This document shows, piece after piece, positions 53,453 through 64,000 of a DNA stretch of 64,000 nucleotides. A model generated the notes under the pieces. The model made no database searches, had not been told where the DNA came from, and was given only the letters and a program-made list of their open reading frames with translations. Source of the stretch: Linepithema humile (taxonomy: Eukaryota; Arthropoda; Insecta; Hymenoptera; Formicidae). How positions within the stretch are numbered: the first letter of the stretch is position 1; every line of letters begins with the position of its first letter. The position numbers were made by a program, and so were the translations under genes. The stretch is from NCBI RefSeq assembly GCF_040581485.1, contig NC_090128.1, positions 26,938,931-27,002,930 on the forward strand, given 5' to 3'.

Positions 53453-53552
53453 TATATAATATTGCCTAATAAAAGGTATACACATTAAGAAGTTATCGTC
53501 TGTTCATTTTGTTAAAATATATGTATATACATTTTATTGGGACATTCTGTAT
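53453..53552. repeat. Degraded spacer palindrome, right-end spacer
   Basis: ATATTGCCTAATAAAAGG and CATTTTATTGGGACATTCTG arms; the left arm is eroded. Confidence 0.45.
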
Positions 53553-54435
53553 ATTTGTATTTTTTTTCGGTTCTGCATTGTATGTTTTACATATGAAACT
53601 TGCAATAACGTGGAAATTAAGAGAAATGCGTTATGAATTAATATGTAAATTATTTAACATTATTCTCAAATTTTTTGGACAATATTCACAAAACATTTGA
53701 AAAATTTTAATTAATGACAATTTTAGAAAGTGTAGAACATAACATTGGGAGCACAATTCAGTCTTATAAATATTAAATATATAATAAAAAGAAAACAAAA
53801 CTGATTACTGATTTATTGATTAACTTAAGTAGCAAATATATTGAAGTTCTCCCGTTTCTCTCTTTGAAATCCCATTCCCATTACTGCTTCATTCGGCCAA
53901 CGTGTATATAAGTTCAGTGAGTAAATAACAATTTGTACTATATAAGTTTGAATATTTTCTTACTTTTAGAATGAAATTTGTTTCATCTTTTTATTTATTA
54001 ATTTTTATAAGTCTATGATATAATGAAACATTTGTAGACTATTAAAGTACATAACATAGTAAGTAACGTCATCGTTCTCTCGACACAATGTCTCATACGG
54101 GATAAAAATACCTTTACTCTATTCAGCTACTTATTTTTGCGTTTTGTAAACTTATTATATTTTACTTATTTTTTTTTTGTTGTTTTTTTTATGTTTGTAT
54201 TATTTCTAATTGACGGTATTAGTTTTAGATGCTGATATTTCGACATAATTCTTGATCTATTAATCTTTATTAAGTAAGGTGTGGATGATACGCAAAACGG
54301 ATGTTAATAACGACAGATTGTCCATTCGATAATTCGGTATCAAACGAATTGACTAACTATTCTAAACTGATTTAGGCGCGTTTCATAATTTTTTCTTTTC
54401 TCGATCCTTATTCGCACACATCAATAATCTTTCGA

Positions 54436-54545
54436 CAATTATTCTTAAGAGTAGCTTTGTGGCAGACAATAATGTTGGCAGCAGTAGTAATCCATCTTTA
54501 TGGTGACATCACGTTGTATCTATAAAATGGAAAGTATGGGTCGAT
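54436..54545 (-). pseudogene. Protease copy 9: decayed 3' stub
   Basis: The last ~110 bases of exon 5 are recognisable on the minus strand (CCATACTTTCCA for PYFP, then AACATTATTGTCTGCCACAAAGC for the final codons). It has an insertion, an in-frame TAA and a frameshift. A normal-length spacer (53.25-54.43 kb) separates it from copy 8, as expected for a tenth unit. Homology stops at about 54545, which is the right border of the array. Confidence 0.8.
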
Positions 54546-56805
54546 ACCGAAACTGAGCTTCGGTAGCTGAGCTGATAATTTTAATTGTTGTATAGAGATA
54601 TTGGCTTAATTTTCTTTTAATAAGATAATTAGTTAGAAATGTAAGAGCAGAATTTATCGACTAAGAAAAAGACTGTACTACAAGTGTCATTTTAGCACAA
54701 CTTCCCTGCAGCAATATCATCTCGCGATCCCCATCACTGGACTCTACTCATGGCACTTTAATGTCGGCTGTAGCCAAGCATTTCAAGATCTTACGATCTG
54801 CTCTAAAATTAAAACGCCGGAATGAATATGTATGAGTTGTAGCTCAAAGATGAGATTTAAATTGCGCTTTCGAAATACATCGCCAATGATTTAATAACAG
54901 GTATCAACGAATTCCACCATCGTGATGTTCTCACGCGCTTAGTTAACATATACTTAGTTAACATATCGGACAACATATACAAGTGATAATCGTATACAAT
55001 TTTCGTATATTAATCACGCGTTTTATCACACGGCGGATATTGCAGAAACAAATTGCTACAAATAATACATGTACGGTCTTTAGTGAATAAAATGTCACTT
55101 TGATTTTAATTATTAATTTATTGCGTATTATTATAGAGCTGGAGATCCGATTAAGACTGATCAAAGTAACAGCTAAGGTAAGTTAGAGTAATTTTCCTGG
55201 ACCCCCGTAGTACACGACTGGACCTACATCATTCATCCTCAATCTTGTCAGTGGATTTTAACGACGTCGTTATAATGTCGGCGGAATTCTCTAGGCATCA
55301 AGAAAAATAAAGGTTGCTATAAAGATAAAGTAGACGCATGATTATACATAAGTCTTCCCCCATCAGATTGATATCTTATAGTGTTCGGACTACTGTGAAC
55401 AAGAATCTCACGTTGCAGCAAACTCCTCTGTGCCACCTTTTCGCTTAATCTCGAATCTTTCGTATGAAATACAACCAATATTATAAACAACAGTATTGAA
55501 GAAGATTTAATCAGTAAAAGTTAAATAAAACAAGCGCAGAATAGCACCGATTGCTCCGAAAAAAATTAAAACTATATTAAAGACATATTAATTTACAGTA
55601 CAAATTTCATCTTTGTAAATTTAACGAAGAACCTTACATTGTTCTAAACAACAATCGCAGCGACACATCTTCCGACAGAAAATCAGTTTAAATGCCGCGT
55701 AATTTCGCGACATAAAAACTTTAAATACCTGCCGTATAAACTATGTTTTACGTCACGTAGCGCACTATTAATATTACCCACCGCATAGAATTTGCATAAG
55801 GAACATGTGTTCGTCGACTTTATAATTTACAAGCCGATGATCAAACCGACATCGGCCCGTAAAATGGTATTCGCAACTAGCACGTGGAAAAAAAAGGCTG
55901 CCCGATCACGCGGAATGTAATAACAACATGCGCGCTGTCGTGGCCGGTTCATGCCGGCACACATCCATCGGCCGTATGCAAAACTGCAAGCGGACGGCTG
56001 TATGTTGTACGTGAATTTAACGGTTCAGCTCGTGTGATACTCCATGGATAGGTCGTAACGTTTTGATTAACGGGAATGGGATTCGGTGCGCGCGATGGTA
56101 ACAGCTGGATTAAGGGCTAATAACAACGCGAGTGCGCGAGTCGTTTAAATGATTTTATTTTACGTTTCTGTGGTTTATGGAGTTTGGTTTCGGAGACCGA
56201 CTACGATCGGCCGCGCATCCCGCGCCGAACACGACTGTTCGCTCTGCAAAAAAAAAAAAAAAAAAGCGCATTAGGCATGCCGTAAAATAACACCTTCACC
56301 GTTATTTCAGCCACGGCGTAAACCAACGATTAGAGGATCATAAAGTGAAGTCCGTTTCGCGTGCTGGTATATTTTATTGCGAAATCGTCTCATGTATATA
56401 TGCAATACTTTTTTTATACAAGCCACGGACATATTTTGAAGAAGTAATTGGACACACACGCTGCAGCTTCGAAAAAAAATTCACGTACATGTCTGTAATT
56501 ATGCGCGATATTATTAGAGAAGTCAAATAAACATACACGTGTGATTATAACGTGATAACGGTGTGATGCCAACACCGTTATGCCCGCGGTATATGTATAT
56601 AAAAAAGAACGCGTGCATAATAATCTGACCGTTCCGAGTCGCGTTTGAACAGCGAAATGAAATATGAAATGAACGCGCATATTGCAAATCCCAATGACAC
56701 ACAGTGAGCTCTTAATGCAGTCCCGTTTGCGCGAAATCGACATTTCCGCCATGGTCAAGTTCAGGTCCGCTCATATTGCTCTGTGTGCGCGCAAATTGTC
56801 GATCA

Positions 56806-56833
56806 AGAGAGAGAGAGAGAGAGAGAGAGAGAG
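56806..56833. repeat. GA microsatellite
   Basis: Short pure GA run. Confidence 0.9.
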
Positions 56834-57328
56834 GCTTTGCGGTATGTCACGACCGTGCGAGAAGCACGCGCGTGGACGGATTGTAATTAACTCCCTTTCA
56901 CTGGATTTTCCCGACATCTTACCGTCTATTTCCGGCCTGCAGTCCGGAAACCGCAATGCCAGCTAGCCGCTCGTACAGAATTGTTTTTATCGTGAGGTCG
57001 ACCGACAAATTGCGTCGATGAAGACCCGCACGAGCGAGCAATTAAAGCGATCCGAGAAATCGCTCAAAGCAGAAGGTAGAATACAGATTTTTTTCACACA
57101 AGCTTTCTGTCTCTTCGAAAAATTTGCGAGATAAAAAAATATGCGTTTAAACAAAAATATGAAATGCAATTTAAAAATATTATGTTGGATTGCAACAATA
57201 TTTACTTCATACATAGCAAATGCATTTTTTCTATTTAATTTCCATAAAATTTTGTAATATTAAACAGATATTGACGCGTGAAAAATGTTATTAAGGGCAA
57301 GTTATTAGTTTTTTTTGTGCGATTTTAC

Positions 57329-57354
57329 AAAAAAAAAAAAAAAAAAAAAAAAAA
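57329..57354. repeat. Poly-A run
   Basis: About 25 consecutive A, preceded by TTTTTTGTGCGATTTTAC. Confidence 0.9.
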
Positions 57355-57660
57355 TACTTTGCGATGTATGGAATGTGTATCACACCTCGAGAGGTGCGCC
57401 ATTAAAAGTTTCACAACGCTGCATTTTATCGCTGCTCACCGACGAGATTTCGCCCGGTCAATTACCGCGGCTCATCCGCCATGAACTCGTGCCTTGTCTC
57501 CGGCAAGGAGGTACGCCGGCCGTAATAAAGATATTTAAAAAATTATGCACTCTAAAGTACTTTATGGCCGGCGCAGTGCGCCTCTTATAACTGACGTATG
57601 CATCGGAGCAGCTTCCTCCCTCTTCTCGATGCACCCACCTCGCCCACCCTCCGTCGTCGC

Positions 57661-57682
57661 ATTCTCTCTCTTTTTCTCGCTT

Positions 57683-57718
<36 letters not shown>
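57661..57718. repeat. CT microsatellite
   Basis: CT-rich tract with a pure CT run at about 57689-57717. Confidence 0.9.
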
Positions 57719-57720
<2 letters not shown>

Positions 57721-58941
57721 GCAGCAAAAGCCGCCAGCCTGACCGACCTGCGAGCAACACCCCCTCGTTTTATAACCCGACGAGTTTAATGCTCGCATCA
57801 AACTTTTAATTACCCGACTCGTCTTACAAATTACTAACAGATGGGCCGACGTTTATGCGTCGCGTCCGTTTTCCTCGTAAAAAAAAAAATGATATCCCAG
57901 CATTATGCGTGTCGAGGAAATTTCTTGGGTTCGCGGAAGTATTCATAATACGCTTCACGCGATGAGCTGTCGCGAGCGAGATCGATTCCCGATGGGCGCG
58001 CGTGAGAACGCGCGCTGTACGTGCCGCGTGCATGGCTCTTTTTACTTTTTACCGCCGGGAAAACGACGTCTGTGTGCACAAGAATTCGCAGGATAACTTT
58101 CCGTCGGAGTCGGGCGAGCCAGAAGTTGCAAAGATGTCCGACGCGGCGGATACAGTTTCCGATGGGATGGCTATTTCCTCCCTCACACGAAAAGATGAAG
58201 ACGATAATCCCGATTGCGACGCGCGGAAAGTGCACTTCGTGGAAGTTCCATTTGTACCAGCGGACATTACGCCAAATGCATTGCATACGGAAGCACGCCG
58301 GCGGATGCAACTTTTATACTTATTCGCCTGAATTCGGCCTCGAGTATTGCTGCACAGAATAACCGAAAATAGGGCGCGCCGGCAGTAACATTAAACAAAC
58401 ATCTCCTGCGTACATAGATAAAATTCTAATGACTACGAAATTATCCGGCAAATGGGAAATATAAAACGACCCCTGAATTCCGTCACTCATTTGGATTTAA
58501 GGAAAATTGCACGTGTGCGCGCATTTTTTTTTAATGGAATATTTACGTATCTCGCACAAAGTACATATGTTTGTTTTGCGCAAATTACAAATTTTCGCAT
58601 GATGTGCTTCGTCAAAAAATTAATTGCCGGATTTGTCCTCATCTCATATGTTAAATGACAATAATAAAAATACTTTTTATTATATTTACCTTTTTGTTGT
58701 ATTTTACATATTTTCTATGTTATATAATATTAAATTGCAATTACATAAAATTTAAAATATAAAATATAACGGAGATAAGTATACAAACATGACAAAATAA
58801 AATAGATGTAAAATATGTCGCAGTATTAATAGTTATCAAATTATATGTTTGCAGAAAATGCTTTGTTTAAAATCGATGTATGTTAAATAAAATCATATCA
58901 TAGAATAATTAAACATGTCAGAAATATGATAATTTCTTCCA

Positions 58942-59473
58942 TTATTCAAAATCATTTAAGTTACCAAAGTCAAAATTATTGTTATTGCTGTGCGATTTGA
59001 ATGTAAAACGTTGTCAAAGTCTGTTCTGGATAAATCTATGAAAATATTGAAATATGTATTAGAAGTATTAAGCGCGATTTAAAGAAAATAAAATTTTATA
59101 ATACAATAAAACTTACCATCGTCTTTTCTTTAATTTTGTGTCACTGATGACTCAGATGTATTGTTTCTTGTATTGTTGCCCAAGTCTTTATATATTGTTC
59201 TTTCTGTCTTTTCATGTAGTTTGAGAAGGTAAGCTTTAGAATCTTAATGTTAGAACAGTTCTTACATCACATTTAAAAATCATTAATCAGTTCAACATTC
59301 TTCCATCTATAGGTAGATAGGTTTTTGTCTTCCTTTTTTCGCTTTATGCCGTGGATAAATAAATAACTGGGTAAAGAGCTCACATGTTTTAACGAAAGGA
59401 GTTCTGTGCATGCATTGCATTCAGCGTTTAAATTGTTAATTTTACTAAAGTGTTTCCATACTCAATGTTCTTG
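58942..59473 (-). pseudogene. BED-finger gene copy I (decayed)
   Basis: Reading from 59473 leftward, one frame gives QEH, stop, VWKHFSKINNLNAECNAC, a BED-type zinc-finger start (W..F......AEC..C). After two more stops it gives CKNCSNIKILKLTFSNYMKR and ends SHQ-stop. A separate final exon ends HSNNNNFDFGNLNDFE with its stop at 58944-58942. A GTAAGT donor follows the finger exon near 59123. Three stop codons but no frameshift suggest a pseudogene or heavily re-spliced gene. Confidence 0.5.
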
Positions 59474-59940
59474 CTTCTCTTTTACATTTGAATGTACATA
59501 TTTAAGCTGACTAAGTGTTATTTACTGTGACATAACGTACAACTTTTAAACACAATATACATTATGCATAAAATTTCTCTAATTTTTGAAAATATTGTTA
59601 CTCCCAATGGCTCTTTTCTTGATTATTTATCGTTCGTTCAACGAGCATGTCCAAATAAGAATAATACAATATAAATGTTATACGAAATATTTACAAATGT
59701 TTTAGCTTAATAGCGGGCCACTTTTAATGTAATCCAAAAGAATAAAATTGAATGATACGATTGCTTTCTCTCAAAATCGCGATACACGTTATACATATAT
59801 AAATACAACATATTTGATTTTTTTAATATGTACATGATTGCACATATAATATTTTTAAAAACATTTTTTATGTGAATTGTACATGCCATCTTATCTATTT
59901 TCTCAGAGATTCCGAATTATTTAAGTCAGTAAAGTTAAAA

Positions 59941-60552
59941 CTAATCGTTAAAGTCAAAACTATTGTTACTGCTGGCCGAATGGCTTGAATGCAGAACCGT
60001 CGAAAAATAAAAATAAATTTATTAGAAACAAATGCTAATTGTCTGGGTTACAGTGTGCACATTATACATATAAGCGCGTTAAACGCAATTCAAAGAAAAT
60101 AAAATTTTATAATATAATAATATTAATAAAACTCACTCATTTTTTTTTCTTTAATTGTATACTTGTTGATGGTCCAGATATATTGATTTTTGCATTGTTA
60201 CCCATTCCTTTAAATGTGTGCTCCGAAGGTGTGTTATGATGCTCGGGGATAAATTAAGCTGTATAATCGTCTCTTTTTTTGGTTTTTTACACTCAATACA
60301 TTTTACACTAAAAGGATCATACTGTTTAATATAATTCCACGTCAAGTACCTACGCTCTTCCCCTGGTCTCTTTATATTATGTTGCTCTGATAAATGACAG
60401 ATCATATAGCGATAATTTATTTCTTCTGACATGCTCTTTGTGACAAGGTGCTTGTTGAGTCAGCATTTTTGTATTTGGCATTCAGCCCATGAACCGTGAA
60501 TTCTTTTGAAATATTCCCAAATCCAATGTTCTTGCTCATCTATTATATTTCG
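59941..60552 (-). pseudogene. BED-finger gene copy II (second finger intact)
   Basis: One frame reads EQEHWIWEYFKRIHGSWAEC, then QIQKC, a clear BED finger, and a single in-frame TGA directly after it (near 60463). It continues NKHLVTKSMSEE, HLSEQHNIK, then a second finger WNYIKQYDPFSVKCIECKKP with a THLRSTHLKEW-type histidine pair, to a stop at 60153-60151. A GTGAGT donor lies near 60138. A candidate last exon 59998-59941 reads HSSHSASSNNSFDFND. BED fingers bind DNA and occur in hAT-derived host proteins and transposases. An ATG at 60432 after the TGA could start a protein with only the second finger. Confidence 0.55.
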
Positions 60553-61082
60553 ATAATATTTTTCAAAATGCGTACGTATGTTAGTTGTAGAAACGTAAAC
60601 TACGGTATATGTTTTTGGCAAACACAATAAGCAATTTGCTATAAAATCGCCCTTTATTTCGAAATATTGCAGCTCCCAATGGTCACTTTTTTGATCCTAT
60701 GGTGTAGACATTCTATCCGTCTTTTATGACACAGTGCTAGTAACTGACTAAGATGAAGGACTGAACGATCTAACGCAACGTCCAAGTGCGAATAATACAA
60801 TGTATATATAATATTATAAAAAGTGTTTACAAACTTTTCCGCCTAGTAAGTATTAGGCCACTCTCAATGAAATCCAAAAGAATAAAATTGAATAATGCGA
60901 TTGCTTTCTTAACAAAATCGCGATACACGTTAAACACGTAAACTAATAATTACACACACACATATATATAATAATTATATAATATATTTTATAATATAAA
61001 ACATATGTCATCTTAAATTAATATTACTAGAACAATACAAGTGCGCGCTTTGGAATAATATAATAATAATATAATAATAATA

Positions 61083-61690
61083 ATTGTTAAAGTCAATACT
61101 GTCGGCTAATATCTGATTTTTTGGTATGCTTATTATGTAAAACAGCAACAATTATTAACATAATAATATTAATAATAATATCGCACACTCTCAAGAAAAG
61201 TGACGCAAGTTGAAATTTTTCGAATTTTATTTTATGTGCGGATTGTATTCTAAATACATCAATCTTCAATCAGGAAAAGTAATAGAAGTTGAATTAAAGT
61301 ATTTTCCGCGTGTTGAGTCCGCTCTGTTTAATACTGCTGTAAATAATTAATTTTAAAATTATTGTTTAACCAAGCATAAATATGTGAAATTATTTTCCGT
61401 AAAATCAAGCTCGCTTCAGATAATTTATAATTTGCGACAGAATTTGAAATAAAAAATTTTTTTTCTTTTTTTACTTGTGTCACTTTTCTTGCAGGTGTGA
61501 TAGGAATATTTGTCATTATCTTTGTTTTTTAATTTTGTGTTTTTCTTCATAGCTCAAGCATAGTGTTATTTCCTTACATTGTTGTTCAAATCTCTAGATG
61601 TTTGCTATGATGTGGATTTTTAAGTGCGTCAATAACAAAAGCGGTATACTAGTATCACAGATTTTACATTTCACGTAATAATTATCTTTC
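61083..61690 (-). pseudogene. BED-finger gene copy III (strongly decayed)
   Basis: Minus-strand NYYVKCKICDTSIPLLLLTH and LKIH near 61690-61600 matches the second finger of copy II (C..C and H...H), then a stop and RFEQQCKEI. About 500 bases further on, ADSIDFNN (near 61115-61090) matches the C-terminal SFDFND. Spacing is similar to the other copies. Confidence 0.4.
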
Positions 61691-64000
61691 TATGTAATCT
61701 ATTAATACAATATAAAATTAAATCAACTTTTCGTATTCTGTTTTCGATGTTTTATCTTATGAATGCTCGCTAGATGTCTGATTCAAATTTGTTTTTACAA
61801 TTAGTGCTTTTCTGATTTGTCAGACATCTTTTATTTACCAATTAATGCAATGCTTCGCCAACTTTTCGACTTTCTTATCCAACAGCTCTGACGTAATTTT
61901 CTGTTCTCGCGGAAATATTATAACAAAGACTAAATTCGGGCAATAACTCCACAAGCGAGTGTCTATTCTAAGTTACTGTGTGAAATTTAATTCTTATCAT
62001 GAAATTTGATGCGGTTTCTCCTCCTGATGCGCGAGCAAACTCGCGAATAAAACTCGCTGATACATTTGTGTCACGCAAGCGAGAACGCGCAACAAAATGG
62101 ATTTTAATTAAGTCAACATAAACGGCAAATTATATCCTTCATAGTTCTTTATAAAACGCGTCTTACTATTCGCGCAAAAACATTGGTAAGATTGATTGAT
62201 GTCCGCAAGTAAAATGTTGACGCTAAAATGCCTGATTTTGCATTAGAAACAAATTTCTATGCAAAAAAAGATGACAAAAAAATATATAAATTAAATGAAT
62301 TTAAAATATATTACATTTAAGAGTCAGATATGCAGTGTAAAATTACTTAAAAATAAAAATTCACATACTAAATCAATATCAGGAGTGCCCAACCATCGAT
62401 CATGATCTACTGGTCGATCGCAACGTGTTTTTTGATGGATCTTCTTTACATTTTGATTTTTACTTTGTTTGATTTTATTGTAAAATTTATGTTTCTAATT
62501 TTAATATTTATTTTGTTTCTATTATATATATATAATATGTGTAATAAATGTTAAAATCACATTCCAATTTTATATTTTATATTTAATATTATATTTTTAT
62601 CCTCTGTACGTGTGAGTAGATCTCGAGATCTATTAAAAAAAGGTAGTCGCATGTACAAAATATCAAATATATCAAACTCCTTAGTTACGAAGAAGTAATG
62701 CAACAATAAGATGCTACGCTAAGTTGCGAAGAAAATGAAATAAAACTTAAAAAGATGTAAAGATTTAAAATACGGATATACGAGTATGTGGCTTCAAAGT
62801 TACATGACGTTATAGAGAGTTAACTGAGCAATATTATCCTCGCGACATGATTAGCAACAGTGTTAACACACTGGAATACATGAAGGCGGCATTCCTGCTG
62901 ACGTCGCCGAAAACCATAAATCACGGTGTATCTGCACCTCGGATCCCCCGCGGCGCACGGTCGGCCGGTGCTGACATTCGGAGCGTCGTCAACAGAAATT
63001 ATTCTTAAAACCAGAATTGCCCGACGGAGCTCGCCATTTGAGTCCGGAATAAGAAATATTGCGCGACGTGGAAGACCGCGGTTTCCAAGCTTGTAAACCG
63101 TTAATACCTTTTCGCTTTTGTAACTGTCCGCGCGCCGCCGTGAACCATACTTCATCGGAATAGTATATCCACGACGCTGGGATACGGATATTAGAGATTT
63201 GCCTGTGTCGGGCGGCGTCAACATTCCGGGAGTGGAGGGGCACCGCACGGAAGAGGAGGACGATTTTTATCGATCCACGCCGCGGTAGTCGCCGCGGGAG
63301 ATCCTCTCCCGGAAGATTTAAAGCGACAGAAACGCCGGCAAATCTGCGTCTCGGATGACGCGAAACATGTGTGATGCCTACTTAAACAGCCATCCTTTAT
63401 CATAGCGACCCGCCGCAGACCCGAGTAATATCCGCTATCACTATTATACGTCCTTTTTTTTGCATTCATCATGCAAATATCTCGAAATATCTCTGCTAAC
63501 GAGGTATAATGAAGAGGCCGGACCCTGAATAATCTCCGCCGGCGTCAAGCGTCAAGTAAAAAAATCGACGAGAGCGATAAGTTAAGTGGATCGCCCTGTG
63601 CATGTTCACCGCCGGAGGCTGGCCGCTGAGGGAAGGGGATATCGAGTCAAATGACTAATCGCCAACATAGTTCATCCCAACATGAATAAACAAACCTGTT
63701 CGATCGACGGAATAATGCTAATGCAATCCTTATCTATGGCCCTTCCGACAAAGCCCCGTCTTCTCCGATCTCAGCTACGAACCGAAATCCGCGGGAGGTC
63801 CTGTCCGTCGAGAGCTTAAAAGAAGAGGAAGACCATAGCCTACGAAAAGCCGCCACGGGGCACACAGGTCTCCGATGGATCGAGCGACTTGAATATCCTG
63901 GAGCGACTTCGACGCCCTTTCAGGCGCCGGCTCTCGACACCGGCCTCTCTTTCTCTCTCCCTCTCTCTCTCTCTTTCTCCCTCTCTTACTCTTTCGCTCC
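61691..64000. other. No gene recognised
   Basis: AT-rich to about 62.8 kb, then CpG-rich. A 142-codon minus-strand frame at 63248-62820 has no recognisable domain. The window ends in a CT-rich simple repeat (about 63941-64000). Confidence 0.5.
62378..62660. mobile_element. Possible hAT-derived fragment
   Basis: Begins CAGGAGTGCCCAACCATCGA, resembling hAT-type ends, and contains GATCATGATCTACTGGTCGATCG. A TAGATCTCGAGATCTA palindrome lies near 62617. No matching opposite terminus was found, so this is tentative. Confidence 0.3.

Larger units (their letters stand above)
54546..58941. other. No gene recognised
   Basis: Composition returns from AT-rich to CpG-rich. ORFs up to 135 codons occur near 57.9-58.4 kb, on both strands of the same DNA, but none shows a family signature. 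Simple repeats are listed separately. Confidence 0.5.

Noticed and set aside
62820..63248. 142-codon minus-strand ORF
   Set aside because: Basic, low-complexity composition expected of CpG-rich DNA; no domain, signal peptide or splice context seen.

Overview
The window looks like nuclear DNA of an insect, most likely a hymenopteran such as an ant. It has intron-split genes with GT..AG borders, an arthropod-type discoidin-domain receptor, very long dinucleotide repeats, miniature transposons, and a tandem array of secreted ADAMTS-like metalloproteases of the kind annotated in Hymenoptera as venom metalloproteinases. Species is not established, and all splice models were read by eye.

Layout. 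Positions 1-3.6 kb carry internal exons of a discoidin-domain receptor (Ddr) on the + strand: the end of the second discoidin-like domain, the transmembrane helix and the juxtamembrane region. No kinase exon was recognised in the rest of the window. Positions 3.6-21.8 kb are CpG-rich non-coding sequence with a 674-bp pure GA repeat (5365-6038), C-rich tracts and a 724-bp foldback transposon with 8-bp target duplications (14980-15703).

Positions 21.9-54.5 kb are an AT-rich island holding a head-to-tail, minus-strand array with a period of about 3.7 kb. Eight copies are structurally intact. Each has five coding exons of about 117, 216, 716, 347 and 587 bp and encodes a secreted preproprotein of 656-661 residues: signal peptide, propeptide, M12B (reprolysin) catalytic domain with the HExxHxxGxxHD zinc site split by an intron, ADAMTS cysteine-rich module, TSP1-like module and a variable C-terminal domain. 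Each has its own TATA box. A 3' half-gene (22.1-23.1 kb) lies at the left end and a frameshifted 3' stub (54.4-54.5 kb) at the right end. I number the copies 0-9 from left to right. Copies 1-3 resemble one another most, copies 5-8 form a second group, and copy 4 is a mosaic. One copy (5) has lost the glycine of the zinc motif and one (7) a propeptide cysteine, so the array appears to be diversifying by duplication, gene conversion and point change.

Positions 54.5-58.9 kb show no recognisable gene. Positions 58.9-61.7 kb hold about three decayed tandem copies of a small minus-strand gene with two BED-type zinc fingers. The rest is AT-rich, then CpG-rich, sequence without a recognised gene.
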